64,000 nucleotides of DNA from Alphaproteobacteria bacterium UBA3768 (lineage in GTDB: Bacteria > Pseudomonadota > Alphaproteobacteria > CAAHEQ01 > UBA3637). The stretch spans positions 1 through 64,000 of the forward strand of contig DFFU01000026.1 in NCBI GenBank assembly GCA_002372315.1. The letters run 5' to 3'. The notes below the pieces were generated by a model, which worked only from the letters and a program-made list of their open reading frames with translations, searched no databases and had not been told where the DNA came from. A program made the position numbers and the translations under genes. The first letter of the stretch is position 1; every line of letters begins with the position of its first letter. This document shows positions 18,226 to 27,420 of the stretch, piece by piece.

Positions 18226-19373
18226 GCTTTTTTAAAGATAGAAATTGCTATATGAAAGATTATAATTTATCGTTAATGGATAAAATTAAGGGTTTTGATT
18301 ATATATATTTGTTTTTTATTTCTTTGGTGGTGTTTATTGGATTGGGGGTTTTATATTCTGTTGGAGGTCATTGGATCAGTAAACAATCTTTTCATTTTAT
18401 TTTGAGTTTAGGTATTTTGATTGTAATCGCTTTTTCCAATTTGAGGTTATGGATGAAGTATGCTTATTGGATTTATGGCGCAGCCTTACTCATGTTATTG
18501 GCTGTTGATTTGGTTGGTTATACGGGGATGGGAGCCCAACGTTGGTTAAATTTTGGTATTATGAAGGTACAACCATCCGAGGTTATGAAAATAGCTCTAG
18601 TACTTGCTTTAGCACGCTATTTTCATGGTGCTGATTTGGATGATATTCGTTCCATTAAATATACTATACCTCCTGTTTTAATGGTAGTTGTTCCAGTTTT
18701 ATTGATTTTAAAACAGCCAGATTTAGGAACGGCGATGATGTTGGTTTTTATGAGTGTGTCTGTTTTCTTTTTGGTTGGTGTTCAAATATGGAAATTTGTT
18801 GTGCTTGGATTGGCTGCATTGGGGACGTTTCCAATTATTTGGTCATTATTGCATGATTATCAAAAAAGACGTGTTTTGACCTTTTTAAATCCAGAAAAAG
18901 ACCCTTTGGGTGCTGGATATCACATATCTCAATCCAAAATTACCTTAGGTTCAGGGGGATTTTGGGGAAAAGGTTTTATGCAAGGTACGCAAAGCCATTT
19001 GAACTTTATTCCCGAAAAACAAACAGATTTTATTTTCACGGTTTTTGCCGAAGAATTTGGATGGATAGGCTCTTTGGGGCTGATACTCTTATATATTATT
19101 TTGATTAGTTATGGTTTTGCGATTACCATAAAATGCCAAAATTTTTTTGGTAAGGTTTTAGCGGCAGGCTTAACTGTTAACTTGGCACTTTATGTTTTTA
19201 TCAATTTGGGGATGGTAATGGGGTTGATGCCCGTTGTCGGTGTGCCTTTGCCCATGATGAGTTATGGTGGTACAGCAATGATGACGTTGTTTATCAGTTT
19301 TGGTTTGATGGAATGTGTTAAAATAAATCATGAAATGGTCATTGGCAGATTAGGGTCGATTGATGATGAATGA
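18222..19373 (+). CDS. rodA: peptidoglycan glycosyltransferase RodA
   Basis: A 383-residue SEDS-family polytopic membrane protein with about ten membrane segments. Diagnostic segments are GAQRWLNFGIMKVQPSEVMKIA, LKQPDLGTAMM, GAGYHISQSKITLGSGGFWGKG and GVPLPMMSYGGTAMM. It polymerises lipid II glycan strands and pairs with PBP2. The ATG overlaps the mrdA stop (ATGA), giving translational coupling. The N-terminal about 20 residues before the first helix are somewhat long, so a start at the internal ATG 18252 is possible. Confidence 0.94.
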   Translation: MSFFKDRNCYMKDYNLSLMDKIKGFDYIYLFFISLVVFIGLGVLYSVGGHWISKQSFHFILSLGILIVIAFSNLRLWMKYAYWIYGAALLMLLAVDLVGYTGMGAQRWLNFGIMKVQPSEVMKIALVLALARYFHGADLDDIRSIKYTIPPVLMVVVPVLLILKQPDLGTAMMLVFMSVSVFFLVGVQIWKFVVLGLAALGTFPIIWSLLHDYQKRRVLTFLNPEKDPLGAGYHISQSKITLGSGGFWGKGFMQGTQSHLNFIPEKQTDFIFTVFAEEFGWIGSLGLILLYIILISYGFAITIKCQNFFGKVLAAGLTVNLALYVFINLGMVMGLMPVVGVPLPMMSYGGTAMMTLFISFGLMECVKINHEMVIGRLGSIDDE

Positions 19374-20955
19374 TATTGATAACATATTGGATAGTGCTTT
19401 TTTGGATTATAATCAGGGCAACTATAAAGCTGCGGAACAAAAAGCCCGTGAGGTTTTGATTATTTGTCCATCACATGGTGATTGTTTTTATCTGTTGGGC
19501 TTAATAGCCCATAAAAAAGGGATTTTTGCACAGGCTTGTGATTTATTAAATTTGGCTGTCAAAAACTATCCTGATCAAATGAGTTATCGCTTGGCGTTGG
19601 CAGAAGTTTATCAGCATCATGGCGACTATGATAAGGCTTTAGATATGTATCGTCCATTTGTACATATGCCAAATGTTCAGTTACAATTGGGCTGGATTGC
19701 TTTGGCTCAGCACCAAAATCAAAAAGCAAAAAAAATTTTTGAAAATTTATTATCTGGCGAATTGAGGGCTCAGGCTTATCGAGGTCTTGCTTTTTGTTAT
19801 AAAGATAGAAAAAAATGGTATTACCTACAAAAAAGCTTTAACATTGATCGCAACTCATTTGTGGTTCAAGATATTGTTGCATACTTATTGCAGAGAAAAA
19901 ATTACAAAAAAATCTCCTCTTATATGCCTTATTTGAAAAATGATCTGTTAAAGAGTAAGTATTTGATAGGAATCAAAGATTATAATGGGGCCAAAAATAT
20001 TTTGGCGACCCTTGTTTTAAAAAATCCATATGATGTTGATGTTTTGACCTTAATGGGAGTATGTTCTGAAAATTTAAAAGATTATCCAATGTCTGAAAAA
20101 TTTTATACGCAAGTGCTTGAATTGGATAAAAATAATTGGAATGCACACAAAGCATTGGCCCGTATTATGATGCGCCAAAAAAAATTACCCATTGCTTTGG
20201 AACATTATCAAGTTTTATGTCGTTTGAATCCGCAAGATAAAGAAACATTATTGGCAATGGCAACAATATTGGAAGGGGTAGAGGACGAAGCTGAAGCGTT
20301 AGGGGTTTATTTTAGACTTCTTACTTTAAAGTGCAAGGGGTTAAATTATAAAATTAAAAATTGTATTGAGCGGCTTTATAAAAAAGATGCAAAATTGGCA
20401 AAACAATTTGCAAAAGGTTGGGTGAAATGTTATCCCCAAAATAAAATTGCACAAAAGTTATTGAAAATATTAGGGCTATTCTTGATATCTATGGGGATGA
20501 TATTTCCTGTTCAAGCAGATTATTTTTCGCAAGACAAAAATTGGGATTTAGTTTGGCGTAATCGTATGGCTGGCATGGGACATGCGGAAAGTCAGTATGA
20601 ATTAGCACAAATGTTTGAATTGGGAAAAGATGTGCCTCAAGACATTGGCCAAGCGATTCATTATTATCAACTGTCAGCAGCGCAAGATTATTTTCCAGCT
20701 ATGCTTAAATTGGGGGAAATTTTTCGCCAAGAAAACGCATATCAGGACAAAAAAAAATCATTGCAATGGTATACTTATGCAGCTCAAAAAGGTGAAGTTC
20801 AAGCGCAATTATATTTAGCAAATTTTTACCAAGAAAAAGAACAATTTGATAAGAATCAGGCAAAATATTGGTTAGAAAAGGCCCTGAAACAGCTTTTTCC
20901 AAATACCACCGATTTAACCCAAGTTTCGCCAGATTATAAAAAATTATCTGAATAA
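19363..20955 (+). CDS. TPR protein with internal signal/anchor segment and Sel1 repeats
   Basis: A 530-residue protein. Residues about 10-360 are tetratricopeptide repeats (YRLALAEVYQHHGDYDKALDM; LDKNNWNAHKALARIMMRQ). A hydrophobic segment near residue 368-385 (LLKILGLFLISMGMIFPVQA|DYF) looks like a complete signal peptide, and the remainder is made of Sel1-like repeats (GHAESQYELAQMFELGKDVPQD; GEVQAQLYLANFYQ). It may be one membrane protein with a cytoplasmic TPR half and a periplasmic Sel1 half, or two genes fused. It overlaps the rodA 3' end by 11 bp, placing it with the elongasome genes. Confidence 0.8.
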   Translation: MMNDIDNILDSAFLDYNQGNYKAAEQKAREVLIICPSHGDCFYLLGLIAHKKGIFAQACDLLNLAVKNYPDQMSYRLALAEVYQHHGDYDKALDMYRPFVHMPNVQLQLGWIALAQHQNQKAKKIFENLLSGELRAQAYRGLAFCYKDRKKWYYLQKSFNIDRNSFVVQDIVAYLLQRKNYKKISSYMPYLKNDLLKSKYLIGIKDYNGAKNILATLVLKNPYDVDVLTLMGVCSENLKDYPMSEKFYTQVLELDKNNWNAHKALARIMMRQKKLPIALEHYQVLCRLNPQDKETLLAMATILEGVEDEAEALGVYFRLLTLKCKGLNYKIKNCIERLYKKDAKLAKQFAKGWVKCYPQNKIAQKLLKILGLFLISMGMIFPVQADYFSQDKNWDLVWRNRMAGMGHAESQYELAQMFELGKDVPQDIGQAIHYYQLSAAQDYFPAMLKLGEIFRQENAYQDKKKSLQWYTYAAQKGEVQAQLYLANFYQEKEQFDKNQAKYWLEKALKQLFPNTTDLTQVSPDYKKLSE

Positions 20956-22248
20956 TTATTCTTTTTCTTTCTCTTTTCGATTTTCTTTGAAAAAACTACC
21001 CAAATAATGTTGAGTATATTTTCCTTTTCTATTTTCTGGTAATACGATTTGGCCATCGGGTCGAACAACGATTGGAAAAATTAAATTCGCACCTTCTTTA
21101 TCCAAGAGTTTGGATGAAAATTGGTTGGCACGTCCTCCCGCATGAATTTTTTCTTTTACGACAAGACAATCTTGAAATAATTCATCCGCAACAGAAGGGC
21201 CATCTTTTAAAAAGAGATGCGCAACATAAACACCATAATGTCCAGGAACAGATTTAATCAAATCTACAGTATCCCTAAATTGTTTTATATTATGGGGCAT
21301 ATTTTCTTTTGGGGTATCGACAAAGGACATATGGATGTCATCATTAGAACAAGCCTTTGCAATAGCTCTTTTTGAAATTTTATCAGTAATACCTTTTGTT
21401 TGGAAAAAGAAAGGTCTGTTATTGGATGTTAAAAAATTGGAAATATCACCAGCATCAACTCCCATAATTGGATCGTAATATTGGGCGCAATCAGAATCGT
21501 GATAAAAACGATCGAACTTTTCCAAACCTTGTTCTTTAAACGATTCTTCACCTTCACAGTATTTATACAATTTTTCCAATCCATCATAAAAGCATCTCCA
21601 AATAGGGTAGGGCATATGAGATAAATGTGGTTTAGCATCCGCAAAACAGTGGGAACAATTATTCTGGCAACCTGATGAAAGTTGGATAACTGGAAAAGCA
21701 TATTTTTGTTGTCCATGAATATTAATCCCATCAAAAAGTAATGCATCAGGTATTGAATTAAACTGCTCCAAACCTGGCCAAGTAATATAATATTTTAAAT
21801 CCATTAAGAATTTATTACTGGTTTTCATGGCTAATTCGGCCATATCATCTGTGATTTCGTTGTGGCAAATAGCATGTAAAAGCCTTTTTAATGCCCAACG
21901 CCCACGCATAGAAAGTATATTTTCTTTAAAAGTTGGAATATGCTTGCTTGTTGTTAAAGGAATAGAACAATTTGAATAAGCGGTCAATACTTTGATGGCG
22001 TGTGAAATCGTATAGGCATTGATTTTATGATGCAGGGAAATATTTGAAAAATTTGGGGAGTTTTTAATAATTTTGCGCATTTCAGGATGGATGCTCTCTT
22101 TGACATAAAAAGGTAACTCAGACCAACGATCATAGGCTTGGCGCACAATTAAAGGCGAATAGATTTCAGAAAGCAAAAAAACATCCAAAACTTTGGGAAC
22201 AATTTTGGGGTTGTCTTTGTTTTGCCAGACAAATTCAAATATGTTCAC
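20956..22248 (-). CDS. radical SAM domain protein of unknown function
   Basis: A 430-residue protein with a radical SAM cluster motif SSGCQNNCSHCFADAKP near residue 195, i.e. CxxxCxxC, which would bind a [4Fe-4S] cluster and cleave S-adenosylmethionine. An unusually long helical N-terminal region (about 190 residues) precedes it. Further Cys residues downstream (SDCAQYY) are too few for a clear SPASM domain. I recognise no specific subfamily. It has its own consensus promoter (22272-22300) and AGGAGG, and converges end to end with the TPR gene. Confidence 0.8.
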   Translation of the reverse strand: MNIFEFVWQNKDNPKIVPKVLDVFLLSEIYSPLIVRQAYDRWSELPFYVKESIHPEMRKIIKNSPNFSNISLHHKINAYTISHAIKVLTAYSNCSIPLTTSKHIPTFKENILSMRGRWALKRLLHAICHNEITDDMAELAMKTSNKFLMDLKYYITWPGLEQFNSIPDALLFDGINIHGQQKYAFPVIQLSSGCQNNCSHCFADAKPHLSHMPYPIWRCFYDGLEKLYKYCEGEESFKEQGLEKFDRFYHDSDCAQYYDPIMGVDAGDISNFLTSNNRPFFFQTKGITDKISKRAIAKACSNDDIHMSFVDTPKENMPHNIKQFRDTVDLIKSVPGHYGVYVAHLFLKDGPSVADELFQDCLVVKEKIHAGGRANQFSSKLLDKEGANLIFPIVVRPDGQIVLPENRKGKYTQHYLGSFFKENRKEKEKE

Positions 22249-22271
22249 TATAACCTCCTGAAAACATTATA

Positions 22272-22300
22272 ATTATAACATATTTATCTGATTTTGTCAA
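22272..22300 (-). promoter_or_regulatory. promoter of the radical SAM gene
   Basis: Perfect TTGACA (22300-22295), 17-nt spacer, TATAAT (22277-22272) on the minus strand. Confidence 0.85.
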
Positions 22301-22388
22301 TTTTAAAAATAATAGACAAAAATTTTTATTGTCTTTGGTATTGTTTAATAACGCTTAGCAAACTTTTTATTCAGGTTTTTATTTCAGG

Positions 22389-22416
22389 TATAAAAAAACA
22401 CCCCACAGGGGATGCT
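22389..22416 (-). terminator. terminator after tRNA-Ser
   Basis: CATCCCC / GGGGTG hairpin with a one-base bulge and TGT loop, followed by seven T on the minus strand, 8 nt after the encoded CCA. Confidence 0.7.
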
Positions 22417-22423
22417 TTTTTTA

Positions 22424-22513
22424 TGGCGGAAGGGGAGAGATTCGAACTCTCGGTGGGGTTGCCCCCACGCCGGTTTTCAAGACCGGTGCCTTAAACCACT
22501 CGACCACCCTTCC
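22424..22513 (-). tRNA. tRNA-Ser (TGA)
   Basis: A 90-nt class II tRNA with CCA encoded. Acceptor stem GGAAGGG / CCCTTCC, discriminator G, anticodon loop CTTGAAA within stem CCGGT/ACCGG giving anticodon TGA, a long variable arm (GTGGGGGCAACCCCAC) and TTCGAAT in the T loop. Confidence 0.97.
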
Positions 22514-22628
22514 TCGGGAAATATCCTTTGATTTAAAAGCAGGTGCATTTTATTCTAAAAAAACAAAAAAATCAAGTGCTTTTTTATTTAAAATGCGCTA
22601 TGATAATGAAAGCGAATCGGGGAATATA

Positions 22629-23837
22629 ATGAAAAAATTTTTAAAATCAATATGTTGCGCAACTTTTATATCCATTATTTTATTGACACGGATTGCTTGT
22701 GCACAAGCAGATGAATTTAGAATGTGGCAAAATGATTTTGAAAAACAAGCATTGTCTGATGGGATTTCACAACAAACACTCAATAAATTTATGCCCAAAA
22801 TGCAATTATTACCCCACCTAATTGAAACAGATTTAAAAAAGCCTGAGTATCTGCGTAATTTTTGGGATTATATTCAATCACGTTTAACAGTAGAAAAAGT
22901 TGAAAAAGCAAAACAATATAAACATAAATATTCAACATGGTTAAAGCGAGTGGCTGAAAAATATCATATTCCGCCTGAATATTTATTGGCTCTTTGGAGT
23001 ATGGAAACAGACTTGGGATCTTTTGTCGGAAAAACACCTTTGATTAGTTCTTTGGGAACATTGGCTTATCATCCACGTCGCCGTAATTTTTTTACAAAAG
23101 AACTATTGGCGTATTTTCATATTCTAGAAAGTGAACCTTATCCACCTCAGTACGGGTCATGGGATGGTGGTTTTGGGCACTTTCAGTTTATGCCGACCAC
23201 GTTTGTAGCCTATGCTGTGGACGCAGACAGTAATGGTACCAAAAGCCTGACAGGGAGTATTCCTGATTCTTTGGCATCTGCTGCGAATTATTTACATAAG
23301 ATGGGATGGCATGGAGATGAACCTTGGGGGCATGAGGTCAAATTGCCCGAAAATTTTGATTGGAGTTTGATGGGACAAGATAAATCTGTTTCAGAATGGG
23401 AAATGTTGGGGATAAAGAGAAAAGATAATGCTCAATTTTCAGAATCAGAAGAAAAAATTTTGGCAACTTTAAGGATACCTATGGGGATGGATGGTCCAGC
23501 TTTTTTGACGTACCCAAACTTTAAATTAATTAATAGGTGGAATAAATTAGAATTATATGCCTTGACAACAGGCATTTTATCGGATATGATAGCAAATAGA
23601 AGGCAAATGCCAATGCGCCCTGTTGATTTTAGGCCATTGCGCACACAAGAGTTTCTGAGATTGCAACAAATCTTAGCTGATATGGGCTATTATGGGGGGG
23701 CAATTGATGGAATGTTGGGACCAAACATGCGGAAAGCGATTCGTATGTTCCAACGGGATAACAAGATGATAACAGACGGCTATCCTAATGGTGAAGTTTT
23801 GACAAAATTAAATATTTATAACAAGGAGTTAAAGTAA
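22629..23837 (+). CDS. mltB: lytic murein transglycosylase MltB-type with PG-binding domain
   Basis: A 402-residue secreted enzyme. The signal peptide is residues 1-25 (MKKFLKSICCATFISIILLT, cut near CAQA). The MltB/GH103 domain has the catalytic Glu in LALWSMETDLGSF, GHFQFMPTTF and AANYLHKMGW. A C-terminal PG_binding_1 domain (LRLQQILADMGYYGGAIDGMLGPN...AIRMFQRDN) follows. It cleaves glycan strands with 1,6-anhydro product. ATG 22629 is chosen because the longer frame starts lack a signal peptide and this one follows GGGGAA. Overlaps rlpA by TAATG. Confidence 0.92.
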   Translation: MKKFLKSICCATFISIILLTRIACAQADEFRMWQNDFEKQALSDGISQQTLNKFMPKMQLLPHLIETDLKKPEYLRNFWDYIQSRLTVEKVEKAKQYKHKYSTWLKRVAEKYHIPPEYLLALWSMETDLGSFVGKTPLISSLGTLAYHPRRRNFFTKELLAYFHILESEPYPPQYGSWDGGFGHFQFMPTTFVAYAVDADSNGTKSLTGSIPDSLASAANYLHKMGWHGDEPWGHEVKLPENFDWSLMGQDKSVSEWEMLGIKRKDNAQFSESEEKILATLRIPMGMDGPAFLTYPNFKLINRWNKLELYALTTGILSDMIANRRQMPMRPVDFRPLRTQEFLRLQQILADMGYYGGAIDGMLGPNMRKAIRMFQRDNKMITDGYPNGEVLTKLNIYNKELK

Positions 23838-24754
23838 TGAATAAATTTATTTATACCACTATTTTAAGTACAGTTTTGTTGGCCGGTTGTTCATCCAATG
23901 GTCCAATGTTTCACTCATGGGGGGATTATGAAAATCAACGTACGGAAAATGCGGTGTATCGTGTGGAAGAACCTTATGAGGTGAAAGGTGTTTGGTATGT
24001 TCCTGCAGAACAAACAGAATATTCAGAAAAGGGATTGGCTTCTTGGTATATGCCAGCAGGGGATTCCGCTCTGACTGCCAACGGGGAAGTTTATGATGTG
24101 AATATTCCTTCGGCACGTCATAAAACTTTGCCTTTGCCAAGTATTGTCAAAATTACAAATTTGGAAAATAATAAAAGTATTATAGCGCGTGTCAATGATC
24201 GTGGCCCTATGGTTAACAATCGATTGATTGATGTTTCTCAAAGTGCTGCTAAAGAGTTAGAAATGCCTGTTTCTGGTACTGTTTTAGTTCAAGTAGATTT
24301 AATGCCTGAGGAAAGTGCTATTTTAAAGCAACAATTAGTAGAAGCGGGTCGTGTGTATCAAAGTGCAATGCCAGTCCCAACAACATCTGCTGATGATAAA
24401 TTATTTACGATTGAAAAACCAGATGGAGTGATTTATAATGGTGAACAATTGGCCCCTGTGACGGCTCCAACATCTGTGGTGCAACCAGTGAAGACACAAC
24501 AGAAAGCCAAAGTAGTTACTCCAGTTATGGAAGGTCCATCTGTTCAATTGGGAAGTTTTGCAAATCCACAAAATGCCCAAAGATTGCAAGGCAGATTGAT
24601 GGCTGAATATCCTGTTCATATTGATACAATTCAAAGAAATGGTCGTGTTTTGTCAGTCGTTAAAGTGGGGCCATTTGCCGATAAGCAACAGGCGAGTAAA
24701 GCTCTACAAGAGTTGAAACAATTGGGATATAAAGATGCCTATATTGTGCGATAA
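23837..24754 (+). CDS. rlpA: RlpA-type septal lipoprotein with SPOR domain
   Basis: A 305-residue lipoprotein: lipobox LLAGC with Cys18, a double-psi beta-barrel domain (GLASWYMPAGDSALTANGE, IARVNDRGPMVNNRLIDVS) and a C-terminal SPOR domain (VQLGSFANPQNAQRLQGRL ... VKVGPFADKQQA) that binds denuded glycan at division sites. The conserved catalytic Asp/His positions of the RlpA lytic transglycosylase (VNDRGP; SARHKT) are visible. It is translationally coupled to mltB and overlaps dacC by 20 bp, forming a peptidoglycan-remodelling operon. Confidence 0.93.
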   Translation: MNKFIYTTILSTVLLAGCSSNGPMFHSWGDYENQRTENAVYRVEEPYEVKGVWYVPAEQTEYSEKGLASWYMPAGDSALTANGEVYDVNIPSARHKTLPLPSIVKITNLENNKSIIARVNDRGPMVNNRLIDVSQSAAKELEMPVSGTVLVQVDLMPEESAILKQQLVEAGRVYQSAMPVPTTSADDKLFTIEKPDGVIYNGEQLAPVTAPTSVVQPVKTQQKAKVVTPVMEGPSVQLGSFANPQNAQRLQGRLMAEYPVHIDTIQRNGRVLSVVKVGPFADKQQASKALQELKQLGYKDAYIVR

Positions 24755-25874
24755 AAAAGTTTTGGTCTTTGGGCTTACAGCGATGCTAACGAGTATCGCT
24801 GTTGCCGGAGACTATACGACAAAAGCAAAATATGCTTTGTTGATGGATTCGGACACAGGCTATGTTATGTTTGATAAAAATGCAGACGAACCGATGCATC
24901 CTGCATCCATGACGAAACTGATGACAGCATATATGGTTGATGAAGCGGTTCAAAATGGAAAGTTTAAATTAAATGATGAATTTGAAGTTTCTGAAAATGC
25001 GTGGAGGAAAGGTGGGGCTGCAACGGGTGGTTCTACAATGTTTTTAAAACCTCATCAAAAAGTCCGTTTGGATGATTTGTTGAAAGGAATTATTGTCCAA
25101 TCTGGTAATGATGCTTGTATTGTTGTAGCCGAAAATATGGCTGGAACAGAGGAAGCTTTTGCTGCTCAAATGACGCAAAAAGCCAAAAAATTGGGCATGA
25201 AGAATACAACCTTTAAAAATGCGACAGGCTTGCCTGATAAAGAGCATTTGATGAGTGCCAAGGATTTGGCTATTTTATCTCAGCATATTATTCATGATTT
25301 TCCTGAACAATATCAAATCTATTCCCAAAAAGAATTTTCATACAATGGAATTAGACAAGGCAATCGTAACCCACTTCTATATTCTTTAGAGGGGGCAGAT
25401 GGTTTAAAGACAGGTCATACTTCACAGTCTGGCTATGGTTTAACGGCTTCGGTTAAAACTAAAGATGGGCGTCGTTTGATCATGGTTATAAACGGACTAA
25501 AAAGTATGAATGAACGTGCTGAGGAAGCTCGAAGATTGATGAATTGGGGATTGGCAAATTTTCAAAATTCTGATTTATTATCCATTAATAAACCTCTTGC
25601 TGAAGTGAATGTTTGGTTGGGAACGCAAAAAACGGTTCGTGCAGTACCTGCTAAAAATTTAATTCAAACACATGCACTAGTGGATGATATCAATGCTGTT
25701 TCTATTGTCCAATACCAACAACCGATTTTGGCACCTATTCAAAAAGGGCAAAAATTGGGAAAAATTATTACAACGCTATCGGACAATACAAAGGTTGAAA
25801 CTGATTTAATTGCTGCGGAAGATGTTAAAAAATTGGGATTTTTCTCTAAAATAAAAGCATTATTTGGGGGGTAA
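24735..25874 (+). CDS. dacC: D-alanyl-D-alanine carboxypeptidase (PBP5/6 family)
   Basis: A 379-residue low-molecular-weight PBP that trims the terminal D-Ala from pentapeptides. A signal peptide (cut near AVAG) is followed by SMTK (SxxK), SGNDA (SxN) and LKTGHTSQSGY (KTG), the complete set. A C-terminal PBP5-like beta domain ends in an amphipathic membrane-binding helix (VKKLGFFSKIKALFGG). The start overlaps the rlpA 3' end; tmk begins directly after its stop. The choice between dacA and dacC as a name is arbitrary. Confidence 0.92.
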   Translation: MPILCDKKVLVFGLTAMLTSIAVAGDYTTKAKYALLMDSDTGYVMFDKNADEPMHPASMTKLMTAYMVDEAVQNGKFKLNDEFEVSENAWRKGGAATGGSTMFLKPHQKVRLDDLLKGIIVQSGNDACIVVAENMAGTEEAFAAQMTQKAKKLGMKNTTFKNATGLPDKEHLMSAKDLAILSQHIIHDFPEQYQIYSQKEFSYNGIRQGNRNPLLYSLEGADGLKTGHTSQSGYGLTASVKTKDGRRLIMVINGLKSMNERAEEARRLMNWGLANFQNSDLLSINKPLAEVNVWLGTQKTVRAVPAKNLIQTHALVDDINAVSIVQYQQPILAPIQKGQKLGKIITTLSDNTKVETDLIAAEDVKKLGFFSKIKALFGG

Positions 25875-26504
25875 ATGTCTGGATTATTCATCACTTTTGA
25901 AGGTGGAGAAGGAGCTGGTAAATCTACCCAGATTCGATTACTAAAAGAGGCGTTGGAATCGCTTGGGAAGAATGTTTTGTTGACGCGAGAACCGGGGGGA
26001 AGTGAAGGTGCTGAAACGATTCGGCCTTTATTGGTATCTGGAAATTCTGATTGGGATTCTTTAACGGAGGCTTTGCTATTTTCGGCTGCCAGACGCGATC
26101 ATTTAGTACATAAGATATGGCCAGCGTTAAAGAGAGGAAGTGTTGTTTTATGTGATCGCTTCATGGACAGTACAATGGCGTACCAGGGCTATGGGCGTGG
26201 CGATAATAAATTGATTCAAACTCAATTGCAACAACTTTATCAAATGATTGCATCCGATTTTGTTCCTGATTTAACATTTATTTTGGATATTGATCCGATA
26301 ATTGGTTTAAAACGTAGTTGTGATCGTGCAGGTAATACAGAAAGGCGCTTTGAGAATATGGACATTTCCTTTCATCAAAATTTACGACAAGCCTTTTTGA
26401 AGATTGCAAAAAATGATTCAAAACGTTATCATATCATTTGTGCTGATCAATCCGTTGAAAACGTCCATCAACAAATTATGAAAGTGATGAATGAATATGT
26501 CTGA
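25875..26504 (+). CDS. tmk: thymidylate kinase
   Basis: A 209-residue dTMP kinase making dTDP for DNA synthesis. P-loop FEGGEGAGKST, the TREPGG (DRX-type) motif that contacts dTMP phosphate, and DRFMDSTMAYQGYGRG are all present. The ATG is directly adjacent to the dacC stop behind GGGGGG. tmk-holB-tatD-MBL is a very widespread bacterial gene order and supports the assignment. Confidence 0.96.
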   Translation: MSGLFITFEGGEGAGKSTQIRLLKEALESLGKNVLLTREPGGSEGAETIRPLLVSGNSDWDSLTEALLFSAARRDHLVHKIWPALKRGSVVLCDRFMDSTMAYQGYGRGDNKLIQTQLQQLYQMIASDFVPDLTFILDIDPIIGLKRSCDRAGNTERRFENMDISFHQNLRQAFLKIAKNDSKRYHIICADQSVENVHQQIMKVMNEYV

Positions 26505-27420
26505 GCAGTCACAAAAAATATCGCAACGGTTTTTAAAAGATAATACTGCCATGTCATGGTTGATTGTTGGCGGAAAAGGTTTAGGTAAAAGGGATTTAGT
26601 TGAATCTGTTGCTAAAGATTTGCTGGGAACTAAAGGTATGACCTCTGGTTTTAAAATTTTAGAGTGTGGTTTGACAGAAGAAGCCAAAAAAAGGATTCAA
26701 AAAAATATTTTAGAAGGAAAAAGTGTTGAAAATGTTTCAGATGATGATAAAAAAAATGAAATAACTGTAGAGGATATTCGTGGTGGAATTAATTTTTTAT
26801 CTCTAAAAACAACTTTAGCTTGCAAGATTTTAGTAATATCTTTGGCAGAGCAGATGAATATCAATGCTCAAAATGCACTGTTGAAAACATTGGAAGAACC
26901 TTTTGAAAAAACTCTTATATTCCTTTTATCTGAAAATCCAGCAAAACTCTTACCGACTATTTTATCGCGATGTCAGAAGGTATATTTGCGCCCCAAAACC
27001 AAACAACAAATAGAGCATTGGATTGAGCAAAAATACCCTAGTGAAAAAAATCTTTCTTTGGTTGCAGAACTTTCACAAGGAATGCCAGGAATTGCTGATG
27101 AGATATGTGCTTATGATGGCCTAAGTTTGTATAGAAAACTGAATTGTTTTTTGGTGCCTATGAAACAGTTAAATATATCTGCTGTTTTGGATTTTTCTCA
27201 GGAAGTTTCAAAGGATAAATATCAGTGGCATCTAAGCACTTACTTTATTTTGAAGTTTTTAAATGAACAATCCCAAAATAGTTCATTAATTGTGGGGCAA
27301 AAATTTATTCATATTTATCATTGGGTTGAATCTTTGATACGCAAAACAGATATGCTTTATTTGGATAAAGCTCAAGTATTTTCTGATATAATCTTTAAAA
27401 TAGCGGAGCAATTAAGATGA
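26491..27420 (+). CDS. holB: DNA polymerase III delta' subunit
   Basis: A 309-residue clamp-loader subunit. The N-terminal AAA-like domain has WLIVGGKGLGKRDLVE, a degenerate P-loop as expected for delta', followed by ILVISLAEQMNINAQNALLKTLEEP and LPTILSRCQKVYLRP (sensor 1 with SRC). No zinc-binding cysteine cluster is seen. ATG 26491 overlaps the tmk stop; the ATG 6 bp later is equally plausible. Its last 4 bases overlap tatD. Confidence 0.9.
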   Translation: MNMSEQSQKISQRFLKDNTAMSWLIVGGKGLGKRDLVESVAKDLLGTKGMTSGFKILECGLTEEAKKRIQKNILEGKSVENVSDDDKKNEITVEDIRGGINFLSLKTTLACKILVISLAEQMNINAQNALLKTLEEPFEKTLIFLLSENPAKLLPTILSRCQKVYLRPKTKQQIEHWIEQKYPSEKNLSLVAELSQGMPGIADEICAYDGLSLYRKLNCFLVPMKQLNISAVLDFSQEVSKDKYQWHLSTYFILKFLNEQSQNSSLIVGQKFIHIYHWVESLIRKTDMLYLDKAQVFSDIIFKIAEQLR

